From assembly GCA_049431945.1 (NCBI GenBank), contig JBMTDJ010000003.1, forward strand, positions 4,823 through 68,822: a stretch of DNA of 64,000 nt. The letters are read 5' to 3'. Below the pieces are notes generated by a model. The model saw nothing but the letters and a program-made list of their open reading frames with translations, did not search any database and was not told where the DNA came from. Shown here piece by piece: positions 27,527 to 35,154 of this stretch. Each line of letters opens with the position of its first letter. Position 1 is the first letter of the stretch. Position numbers and translations under genes: made by a program. Source of the stretch: Mxb001 sp049431945. GTDB lineage: Bacteria; Actinomycetota; Actinomycetes; S36-B12.

Positions 27527-28579
27527 TCACCGGATCTTTGGCTTGATGCCCTTATCCAGGAAGACGACCCACTCCTGGCCGATCGCGAAGGGCATCGCCG
27601 AACCGTCGGGCAGCACGAAGCGAGTCCCGTCGGTCAGAGCAGGGCGCTCCCAGGTGACAGACCACATCCGGCCATCGCGCAGGACCAGGGCCGGACCACT
27701 CCCGACGGTCTGAATGAAGGGGGTGATCCCGCCGTACCTGTCCCCGTAGCCCGAGTCGGATTGCTCGACCGTCTGGATGACCACGGTGGCGGCGCGCTGG
27801 GGGCCACCCTCAGTCGACCTGGACTCCTCACCGTTGAGGCCCACGATGAAGTTGCCCGCCGATTCATCCCACGTGAAGGACACCTCGGACGATGGCCATG
27901 TCATCGTCACCGACTCAACGGGAGTCCCCCCCGCCGGTGGCTCATCGGAGAAGGTGAAGCCGATGTCCCGCGCCACCGCCGCGTCTGGCGCGGCAGCCAG
28001 GAGGATCCTGGGATCGGCCATGTGGTCGACCGGAGAGGGTCGGCCCGGATCGTTCGTGAACGCCTCGTAGATGCGCTCGGCGGAGACGTCGTAGAGGTTC
28101 GCTGCGGCGAGGACCGGGCGGAGCTTGGTCTGCATGCCGGAGTTGGAGAAGGCGATCTTGTCGAACGGAGCGAGGATGTCCAGATCGCTGATGCGCGCTG
28201 ACCGCACCGGGCCGATGACGTCGGGGATGGTGGAGTTGTAGACCGCGATCAGCCGGGTGAGATCCCATTCGACCTCGGTGACGTACACAAGATCAGCGGC
28301 CTGCAGCCCGGTGTGCGGCTGTGCCGCTCGCGTGTTGTCAATCTTGATGGCCAGGACAGGCTTGCCCTCGCCGCCCGGAAGGCCCGAGAAGGGCGAGGCG
28401 CCCGGCGGGATGCTGGGCGAAGTCGGCGTGGGCAGCGCCGAGGGACTGGCCGACGAGGGGGTCGCCGTGGGCGTCGGGCTCGCTGACTCGGATTGCGGCG
28501 CGGCCTCCTCGGCCCCGCCGCAGGCAGCGAGGACCACAGCGGAAAGAGCCAGACCGACGACCACGGGCATACGACGCAT
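27527..28579 (-). CDS. DUF3048 lipoprotein
   Basis: Secreted lipoprotein of 350 residues. A short signal peptide ends in the lipobox LAAC with Cys20, followed by a Ser/Pro/Thr-rich spacer to about 70 and the DUF3048 region (VLAIKIDNTRAAQPHTGLQAADLVY, GPVRSARISDLDIL). The family is related to B. subtilis YerB; its biochemical role is unknown. A -10 box lies exactly six bases before the ATG, suggesting a leaderless transcript separate from the upstream pimA operon. Confidence 0.87.
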   Translation of the reverse strand: MRRMPVVVGLALSAVVLAACGGAEEAAPQSESASPTPTATPSSASPSALPTPTSPSIPPGASPFSGLPGGEGKPVLAIKIDNTRAAQPHTGLQAADLVYVTEVEWDLTRLIAVYNSTIPDVIGPVRSARISDLDILAPFDKIAFSNSGMQTKLRPVLAAANLYDVSAERIYEAFTNDPGRPSPVDHMADPRILLAAAPDAAVARDIGFTFSDEPPAGGTPVESVTMTWPSSEVSFTWDESAGNFIVGLNGEESRSTEGGPQRAATVVIQTVEQSDSGYGDRYGGITPFIQTVGSGPALVLRDGRMWSVTWERPALTDGTRFVLPDGSAMPFAIGQEWVVFLDKGIKPKIR

Positions 28580-28585
28580 AACCCC

Positions 28586-28591
28586 ACGGTA
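28586..28591 (-). promoter_or_regulatory. -10 box for a leaderless transcript
   Basis: TACCGT (TANNNT pattern) on the minus strand is followed by six bases and then the ATG at 28579. That spacing puts the transcript start on the start codon itself, and no Shine-Dalgarno is present. No good -35 is visible. Confidence 0.45.
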
Positions 28592-28603
28592 CGTCGGACC
28601 CGA

Positions 28604-29152
28604 TCAGCGCACGGACAGCCCGGGGGGCGGCGTGTCGTCCATCTCCACCGTGACGGGCCACGGGGTGCGGCCAGCGAGTCGAAGCCAGCGGACGAGGCGC
28701 TGCTTGCGCACTTGGCGACAGGCCCGAACCGCATCGTTGTGGAATCGTCGAGACAGCTGCACGCGGACGCATGCCTGGCGCAGATCCTCGAGCATCCCGG
28801 GATCGGGCGATTCCTCACGCAGAACCTCGGCATCCTGCGGATCCGGGATCGCCGCGACGAGAACCCGTGTGAGGTCGCTTTCGGCCAGGCCGCGAACGAT
28901 CACGTCGCCATCGGCGGAAGCCCGGGCCGCGTGGGCCGAGTCAGCGAGCACTACCGCAGTCGCCGGATCGAAGAGCGAGGATGATGCGATCTCCAGGCAG
29001 AGCGCAGAACGCTGGAGGAGTTGCGTGTCGAGTGCCTGACGGGACGTGTCGATCCGCCGATGCAGGCGATCAAGCCGACCCGCGGTCATGCTCAGGTAGA
29101 GGCCGACCAGGACGACGAGAACCCCGGCGAATACCCACCACCACATTGACAT
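28604..29152 (-). CDS. Small membrane protein, LemA-like
   Basis: Hypothetical protein of 182 residues. One transmembrane helix (about 4-22) is followed by a helical region (TAGRLDRLHRRIDTSRQALD) that resembles the start of the LemA fold, then an Ala-rich helix and a basic C-terminal part. Homologues sit after pimA in actinobacteria. Its first base overlaps the last base of pimA, so it belongs to the same operon. No catalytic motif is visible. Confidence 0.65.
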   Translation of the reverse strand: MSMWWWVFAGVLVVLVGLYLSMTAGRLDRLHRRIDTSRQALDTQLLQRSALCLEIASSSLFDPATAVVLADSAHAARASADGDVIVRGLAESDLTRVLVAAIPDPQDAEVLREESPDPGMLEDLRQACVRVQLSRRFHNDAVRACRQVRKQRLVRWLRLAGRTPWPVTVEMDDTPPPGLSVR

Positions 29153-30327
29153 CAGCGGGACCGGCCTTCGGGGCGGCGCCGCGCGAGACGGCCCACGATC
29201 TGACCTCGCAGGTCCTCGTGGACGCCTCGCTGACCAGCGGTCACGCTGGCATAGACGTCGAGTAGGTCCCCGGCCACGGTTGTCCAGTCGTACGCGGTTG
29301 CCCTGCGACGTCCAGCCTCCGCCAGGTGCTCACGCGCGCTCGCATCGTCCAGGAGGGCATTGACGGACGCGGCCAGCGCTTCAGGGTCCCCCATGGGGAA
29401 CATCATCCCGCAGCGTCCCCCGTCGAGGACCCGCGCGAAGGCGTCGAGATCGCTGGCGACGACAGGGGCTCCCGCTGCCATGGCCTCGAGCAGCACGATG
29501 CCGAAGGACTCTCCGCCCGTATTCGGTGCGACGTAGATGTCCAAAGACGCCAGCGCCGCAGCCTTGTCGGATTCGCTGAGAAGCCCGAGGCAGGTTATGG
29601 ACGGCACATACTCGTCGGCCACGCTGGCGAGGATCTCGTCGCCGTCGCCGGGCCCCATGAGCACGAGCCTCGCCTCCGGATGCCTTGCACGTATGCCAGG
29701 CCATGCATCCAGTAGGACGGGCAACCCCTTGCGGGGCTCGTCCATTCGACCGAGGAATCCCACAGCGGGCCCGGGCCACGGACGCAGGGGAACGGCGTCG
29801 GCGAACGGCGCGATGCGCACGCCATTGGGGATGAGCACCGCGTCCGCGCCAAGATGGTCGACGATGGTGCGCCGCGCGTACTCGCTGACGGCGATGAGGG
29901 CGGAGATCTTCTCGAGAGCGGTCTGCGCGAGGTAGTAGCCGGTTACCAGCACTCGGGAGCGCTCGATGGATGAATGCACGGTCGCCACGATCGGACCACG
30001 TGCAGCCCAGCACGCAAGCACCCCGAGCGAGGGAGCAAGCGGCTCATGGACGTGGAGGACGTCGAAATTGCCCTCGCGGATCCACCGCCGAACCCGCGCC
30101 GTCGCTTTGACGCCGAAGGTGAGGCGAGCCACGGAGCCGTTGTAGGGGACCGCGCGCGGCCGACCGCCGTCGACCGCGTAGATCGGCAAGGCCGCGGGAT
30201 TTTCGACGGGCGTGATCACGCTCACGTCGTGGCCAAGGCCGATGAGAGTCTCCGCCTGATCGCGCACGTGCGCCTGGACTCCCCCTGGCACATCCCACGC
30301 GTATGGGCAGACGATCCCGATCCTCAC
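29152..30327 (-). CDS. pimA: Phosphatidylinositol alpha-mannosyltransferase
   Basis: GT4-family enzyme that transfers the first mannose from GDP-mannose to phosphatidylinositol on the inner face of the membrane. The N-terminus IGIVCPYAWDVPGGVQAHV and GLGHDVSVITP form the acceptor domain; the donor domain has GFLGRMDEPRKGLPVLLDA and GGESFGIVLLEAMAAGAPVV with the conserved Glu. Length is 391 residues. Position between the acyltransferase and LemA-like genes, downstream of pgsA, supports the specific assignment over a generic GT4. Confidence 0.93.
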   Translation of the reverse strand: MRIGIVCPYAWDVPGGVQAHVRDQAETLIGLGHDVSVITPVENPAALPIYAVDGGRPRAVPYNGSVARLTFGVKATARVRRWIREGNFDVLHVHEPLAPSLGVLACWAARGPIVATVHSSIERSRVLVTGYYLAQTALEKISALIAVSEYARRTIVDHLGADAVLIPNGVRIAPFADAVPLRPWPGPAVGFLGRMDEPRKGLPVLLDAWPGIRARHPEARLVLMGPGDGDEILASVADEYVPSITCLGLLSESDKAAALASLDIYVAPNTGGESFGIVLLEAMAAGAPVVASDLDAFARVLDGGRCGMMFPMGDPEALAASVNALLDDASAREHLAEAGRRRATAYDWTTVAGDLLDVYASVTAGQRGVHEDLRGQIVGRLARRRPEGRSR

Positions 30328-31226
30328 GACGGATCCCGACGCGTGACGTCAGCATGGAAGAGCGGCTGCATCATGTGCCAGTCCACAGGATGCGCGCGGA
30401 TGGACGCTGCGAACCCATCGGCCATGGACTGCGTCAGCGCAGCGACGGTCTCGGCTCGATCCAGCCCCTCCGGATGCACGAGGGGATCACCGACCCTCGC
30501 ACGCAGTCCCTCGTCGACGTGCCACAGTCTGACGTTCATGATCGGCGCACCGGTGATGGTGGAGAGCAGCGCGGGACCGCCAGGCATCGAGGCAGTCTCG
30601 CCGAAGAAGTCCACAGGCACACCACTCCCCGAAAGGTCGCGGTCGGCAACCAGGCAGACCAGCTTTCCCTCCCGTAGTCGCCGGACCAACGTCCGGAAGC
30701 TCTCCGCGTCACCGTGCGGAAGCACCTCCATGCCGAGGGACTCGCGGTAGGCCACGAACTTGTCGTAGAGCCCCTCCGGCTTCAATCTCTCGGCGACCGT
30801 GACGAGGCTGCCGTAGCGATCGCAGGCCCAGGCGCCGGCAAGATCCCAATTGCCGCTGTGCGAAGTGACCATGATCGCCCCGGCCCCCGCGTCGACGGCG
30901 GCGTCGAGTTGGTCGAGACCGTGCTCGAGCGTGAATCTCTCTCTGACCTGCTCGGCAGACCACGCGGGGAGCCGGAACGCCTCACTCCAATACCGCAGAT
31001 ACCTGCGCATGCCCTCGCGTGTAGCCGCGTCCAGCCCCGCGGAGCGAGCGTCCGGCACCACCCGAGCGAGATTCGCCCGCAATTGACGCACTCCACGCCC
31101 ATCCCTGCGGTACGCCCTCTCGGCTAGGGCGTCGAATACACGGTTGACGGCCGGCTCGGGCATCCTCTTGACCGCCGACCACCCGACGCCGAAGCCGAGA
31201 TCCACCAGGGAGTCGGACAGGCTCAC
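30324..31226 (-). CDS. patA: Phosphatidylinositol mannoside acyltransferase
   Basis: Membrane-associated acyltransferase that adds a fatty acid to the mannose of PIM. It belongs to the LpxL-like family: TSHSGNWDLAG holds the HX4D motif, and DRDLSGSGVPVDFFGETASMPGG follows, with the usual hydrophobic N-terminus. Length is 300 residues. It lies between pgsA and pimA with four-base overlaps on both sides. The symbol follows the mycobacterial name. Confidence 0.9.
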   Translation of the reverse strand: MSLSDSLVDLGFGVGWSAVKRMPEPAVNRVFDALAERAYRRDGRGVRQLRANLARVVPDARSAGLDAATREGMRRYLRYWSEAFRLPAWSAEQVRERFTLEHGLDQLDAAVDAGAGAIMVTSHSGNWDLAGAWACDRYGSLVTVAERLKPEGLYDKFVAYRESLGMEVLPHGDAESFRTLVRRLREGKLVCLVADRDLSGSGVPVDFFGETASMPGGPALLSTITGAPIMNVRLWHVDEGLRARVGDPLVHPEGLDRAETVAALTQSMADGFAASIRAHPVDWHMMQPLFHADVTRRDPS

Positions 31227-31843
31227 CGAGGCTCCCCTCCTGAGCCCTTGAGTTGGCGGCGCACCGCCACGATTCGCTGGACGACCGTGACGACACTCAG
31301 CACGGCCAGGGCTCCGAGGGCGATGGGGAGCACATAGGGAACTCCGAGCCCCGCGAGAAGGGCGGCGAGAAGAACGACAATGAGCCTTTCCGCGCGCTCG
31401 GCGATGCCCACATTGGCCGTGGCTCCCACAGCCTCAGCGCGCGCCTTGGCATAGGAGATGACCTGACCCCCCACCAGGCACGTGAGGGCGGCCGCGGTCG
31501 TCCACGCGTTCCCGGTGGCTGCCGCCCAAAGGACGAGGGCCCCAAAGACACAGCCGTCGGCAATGCGATCGAGGGTGGCGTCGAGGAAGTTCCCCCATGG
31601 TCCCGCGCGCCCGGAAAGTCTCGCCATGGTGCCGTCGAGGAGGTCGGCGATCACCGAGGCGGCGATGATGATGACACCCGGCACGAAATCGCCCCCGGGG
31701 AAGAAGACGAGCGCGGCGGTGCAGGTGATGAGGGTGCCGACGACGGTGACGGCATCCGGTGAGACGTGGAGTTTGAGCAGCACCCGGGCGATCGGCTCCA
31801 GGACGGCCGTCGAAAGCTTGCGCGCCGCCGGATTGTTGAGCAC
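31223..31843 (-). CDS. pgsA: Phosphatidylinositol phosphate synthase
   Basis: CDP-alcohol phosphatidyltransferase that joins CDP-diacylglycerol and inositol phosphate. The family motif D-x2-D-G-x2-A-R-x8-G-x3-D-x3-D is complete in DLLDGTMARLSGR...GNFLDATLDRIAD. About five membrane helices. The frame is open to 32092, but the GTG at 31843 has GAGGAG five bases upstream and yields MLNNPAARKLSTAVLEP, matching known PgsA starts. This trims the protein to 206 residues. It heads the pgsA-patA-pimA operon. Confidence 0.93.
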   Translation of the reverse strand: MLNNPAARKLSTAVLEPIARVLLKLHVSPDAVTVVGTLITCTAALVFFPGGDFVPGVIIIAASVIADLLDGTMARLSGRAGPWGNFLDATLDRIADGCVFGALVLWAAATGNAWTTAAALTCLVGGQVISYAKARAEAVGATANVGIAERAERLIVVLLAALLAGLGVPYVLPIALGALAVLSVVTVVQRIVAVRRQLKGSGGEPR

Positions 31844-32032
31844 GACCACTCCTCGACCATGGGGTCCCCACGGCGTCTTCGCCGACAAGGCGGCGCGTGC
31901 CGGTCGATCCGGCAGGCCCATCGTAGGGCTCGCGTCCATCGTACGGCGCAGACCGGAGAGTCCGAAGTCCCTTGCGTCGCAGACGGAATGAGAGAAGGGT
32001 CGGGGGATCACCATCCGGCGCGAGGAGGCACC

Positions 32033-34141
32033 GTGGCCACGACCACCGATCCCGCACGAATTCGCAATGTCGCGCTCGTCGGCCCCAGTCACGCGGGCAA
32101 GACCATGCTCATCGAGCGACTCGCTCTCGCGACCGGAGCGATCAATCGTCTGGGTGCAGTCGAAGACGGCACCACGTTGTCAGACCTTGATGACGCGGAG
32201 CGGCGCCAGCAGCGATCGGTGACCTTGAGCCTCGTGCAACTGGACTGGAACGGCATCCGACTTAACCTCCTCGACACACCCGGATATGCCGACTTCGTCG
32301 GCGAGGTGCGGGCAGGCTTACGCGCGGCAGATGCCGCGCTCTTCGTCGTCTCGGCGACCGATGATGTCGATGCTGCCACCGCCATGCTCTGGGATGAGTG
32401 TGCAGCCGTGGGGATGCCTCGAGCGATCGTCGTCTCGAAGGCCGACCGCGAGCGCGCCGACGTCGAAGCCACCGTCGAGTCGTGCCGGCAGATGTTCGGA
32501 GAGGGCGCGGGGATCCACCCGCTGTACATTCCGCTGCACGCGGACGACGGACATGTCGCTGGCCTCATCGGCCTGCTGTCGCAGTCGATCCGCGACTACT
32601 CCACAGGGTCCAGGGTCCATCGCGATCCGGAACCGCAGCACCTCGACCTGATCTCCGACGCCCGTGCCGGTCTGCTCGAAGGGATCATCACCGAGTCCGA
32701 GGACGAAGACCTCATGGAGCGATTCCTCAGCGGACAGGAGATCGCCTTCGAATCGGTTGTCGCAGACCTCGAGAAGGCGGTCGCACGCGGGCACTTCTTC
32801 CCGGTCCTTGTCACTGCCGCAACGCCGAGTGGCTTTGGCATGGACGAACTGCTCGAGGTGCTGACGCGGGGCTTCCCGTCACCGCTTGAGCACCCGCTGC
32901 CCACCGTCTCGGGGCCTGATGGCACGCCTCGCGCGCCTCTCGAATGCGATCCAGACGGTCCCCTCTGCGCCGAGGTTGTGCAGACGTCGTCGGACTCCTA
33001 CGTCGGGAGGATCTCCCTGGTCCGCGTGTTCTCGGGAACCCTCACGCCTGATGTGACACTGCACGTGTCGGGGCACTTCCTGACCGTTCGAGGGCACGAG
33101 GACCACGACGTCGACGAGCGCATGGGCGGGATCAGCATGCGCGCAGGCAAAGCGCTCAAGCCCTTGCAGGGACTCGGCGCCGGTGAACTGGGGCTCGTGA
33201 CCAAGCTTCCCCACGCGGAGACCGGTGACACGCTCTCGTCGCCTGAGTTGCCGCTGCTCATCGAACCCTGGACGATGCCCGATCCCCTGCTCCCGGTCGC
33301 GATCACCGCCCATACGGCATCCGACGAGGACAAGCTCACCTCGGCGCTCAGTCGCCTGGTGGCCGAGGATCCGACACTGCGCCTCGAACGCAATCCGGAC
33401 ACGGGGCAGATCGTGCTCTGGTGCATGGGCGAAGCACATGTGGATGTCGTCCTCGACCGACTCGCGACGCGGTATGGCGTGAGCGTTGATAGCGAGCCGG
33501 TTCGCGTCTCGCTTCGCGAGACCTTCGCCTCGAGCGCCACGGGCCACGGCAGGCTCGTCAAGCAGTCAGGTGGCCACGGGCAGTACGCCGTGTGCGACAT
33601 CGAGGTCACCCCACTCCCGCCCGGCTCCGGTTTCGAGTTCGAGGACAGGGTCGTTGGGGGTGCCGTGCCCCGACAGTTCATCCCGTCCGTGGAGAAGGGG
33701 GTCCGCGCCCAAATGGCCAAGGGTGTCAGTGCCGGCTATCCCCTCGTCGACATTCGCGTGACACTCCTTGACGGCAAGTCCCACTCCGTCGATTCATCCG
33801 ACATGGCCTTCCAGACGGCAGGAGGCCTCGCCCTGCGGGACGCCGCCGAGAGGGCGGGCATCGCGCTGCTGGAACCGATCGACGAACTCACCATCGTCGT
33901 GCCTGACGACCATGTCGGCGCAGTGATGTCAGATCTCTCGGCGCGACGCGGCCGGGTCACCGGCTCTGCTGGGGTGGCCGGGGGCCGAACGCAAATCACC
34001 GCCGAGGTTCCCGGGCTCGAACTCACCCGCTACGCGATCGAGTTGCGGAGCATCGCGCATGGCACCGGGACCTTCACACGCCGCTACCACGGGCATGAGC
34101 CCATGCCGAGTTACGCCGCGGAGGGCTTGACCGTCGACTAG
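32033..34141 (+). CDS. Elongation factor G-like protein (EF-G2)
   Basis: Translational GTPase paralogue of 702 residues with G domain, domains II-V in EF-G order. P-loop GPSHAGKT (17-24), DTPGYADF (81-88) and SKAD (135-138) differ from canonical AHIDAGKT, DTPGHVDF and NKMD; in particular Tyr85 replaces the histidine that activates GTP hydrolysis. The GTG at 32033 has GAGGAGG four bases upstream; the open frame extends further but without support. It is divergent from pgsA and converges on the cupin gene. I recall that the M. smegmatis EF-G2 binds nucleotide but lacks ribosome-stimulated GTPase activity. Confidence 0.9.
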   Translation: MATTTDPARIRNVALVGPSHAGKTMLIERLALATGAINRLGAVEDGTTLSDLDDAERRQQRSVTLSLVQLDWNGIRLNLLDTPGYADFVGEVRAGLRAADAALFVVSATDDVDAATAMLWDECAAVGMPRAIVVSKADRERADVEATVESCRQMFGEGAGIHPLYIPLHADDGHVAGLIGLLSQSIRDYSTGSRVHRDPEPQHLDLISDARAGLLEGIITESEDEDLMERFLSGQEIAFESVVADLEKAVARGHFFPVLVTAATPSGFGMDELLEVLTRGFPSPLEHPLPTVSGPDGTPRAPLECDPDGPLCAEVVQTSSDSYVGRISLVRVFSGTLTPDVTLHVSGHFLTVRGHEDHDVDERMGGISMRAGKALKPLQGLGAGELGLVTKLPHAETGDTLSSPELPLLIEPWTMPDPLLPVAITAHTASDEDKLTSALSRLVAEDPTLRLERNPDTGQIVLWCMGEAHVDVVLDRLATRYGVSVDSEPVRVSLRETFASSATGHGRLVKQSGGHGQYAVCDIEVTPLPPGSGFEFEDRVVGGAVPRQFIPSVEKGVRAQMAKGVSAGYPLVDIRVTLLDGKSHSVDSSDMAFQTAGGLALRDAAERAGIALLEPIDELTIVVPDDHVGAVMSDLSARRGRVTGSAGVAGGRTQITAEVPGLELTRYAIELRSIAHGTGTFTRRYHGHEPMPSYAAEGLTVD

Positions 34142-34590
34142 ACCGCCGACGGCCATGGGGCACCGGCACGGCCCGTTTCGCGGGCCCGGAGGTCTGCGTC
34201 GTCGGGGCCGGTATGCCGCAGCACCCACTCCTGGGCTTCGAGCGGCAAGTACCTGTGCTCCGACCCTCGGATGAGCATGACATCGCCGGGGATCACCTCC
34301 ACCGTCGCTATCCCGTCGGCGAGGACGACCTGCAGGATGCCGCGACCACTCCGGGCGAAGTGAGCCTCGTGAACGGCGTTGACATGCCACGCACCCATGC
34401 CGGTGTGCTCCTCGCCCGGTGCCGGAGGCTCCGCCACGACGACCGCGCGCACCTGGAACTCGCCTGGCCGGAGAACCTCGCCGAGCACCTCTGCCGGCGC
34501 ATCGTCTCCCGGCGCGTGCACGAAGCTCACCCCGACCTCGGCCAACGCCGCCTCAAGATCGATACCGCCGGGTCCGCTGATGATCGCCAC
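34138..34590 (-). CDS. Cupin-like protein
   Basis: 150 residues with a single cupin-like barrel: WHVNAVHEAHFARSGRGILQV then VIPGDVMLIRGSEHRYLPL. The pattern recalls acireductone dioxygenases, but the first metal His-x-His is altered (HVNAVHE), so activity is uncertain. It starts by GTG with AGGAGG upstream, 12 bases after the HIT gene, and closes the thrS-HIT-cupin operon. Its stop codon shares the CTAG palindrome with the stop of the EF-G2 gene on the other strand. Confidence 0.65.
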   Translation of the reverse strand: MAIISGPGGIDLEAALAEVGVSFVHAPGDDAPAEVLGEVLRPGEFQVRAVVVAEPPAPGEEHTGMGAWHVNAVHEAHFARSGRGILQVVLADGIATVEVIPGDVMLIRGSEHRYLPLEAQEWVLRHTGPDDADLRARETGRAGAPWPSAV

Positions 34591-34602
34591 CGTCGCCTCC
34601 TG

Positions 34603-35154
34603 TCAGCCCGCGCTGTCCCACGCCTCGGCGAGCAGCCTGCGAGTCTCCGCAAGGAGTTGCGGCATCGGCTTCGTGTGTCCCACGACCGGCATGAAGTTGG
34701 TGTCTCCCCCCCAGCGTGGCACGACATGCTGATGGAGGTGCCCGGCGATGCCGGCTCCGCCCACCTTGCCCTGGTTCATGCCGATGTTGAAGCCCTGCGC
34801 GCGAGAAACCTCGCGCAGCACGGCCATCGAGCGCTGGGTGAGCTCAGCGATCTCGGCAACCTCATCGGGCTCGAGCTCGGTGTAGTCGGCCACGTGCCGG
34901 TAGGGACACACGAGAAGGTGTCCAGAGTTGTAGGGATAGAGGTTCATGACGACGTACGCCTTGTTGCCGCGCGCGACGACGAGACCGTCGTCCTCAGTCA
35001 TGCCAGGGGCGCGGCAGAAGGGGCACTCCTCCCCTGGTCCGTCGTGTGCGGGCCGACCCTCTCCGCGCAGATAGGCCTCCCGGTGAGGTGCCCAGATGCG
35101 CTGCCAGCGGTCGATCATCCCGCCGTGGTCGAGGGGCAACTCGCTCTCGCTCAT
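34603..35154 (-). CDS. HIT family protein (Ap4A phosphorylase-like)
   Basis: Histidine-triad nucleotide-binding protein of 183 residues. CPFC at 44-47 is a zinc-site half, NLYPYNSGHLLVCPYRH contacts nucleotide, and HLHQH at 139-143 is the catalytic triad. Homologues next to thrS and pgsA in actinobacteria (Rv2613c type) act as Ap4A phosphorylases; that function is inferred from family and position. It overlaps the thrS stop by four bases. Confidence 0.92.
   Translation of the reverse strand: MSESELPLDHGGMIDRWQRIWAPHREAYLRGEGRPAHDGPGEECPFCRAPGMTEDDGLVVARGNKAYVVMNLYPYNSGHLLVCPYRHVADYTELEPDEVAEIAELTQRSMAVLREVSRAQGFNIGMNQGKVGGAGIAGHLHQHVVPRWGGDTNFMPVVGHTKPMPQLLAETRRLLAEAWDSAG

Noticed and set aside
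31844..32092. N-terminal extension of pgsA.
   Set aside because: Composition is Arg/Ser-rich and unlike the family; the GTG at 31843 with a good ribosome site gives the standard start.
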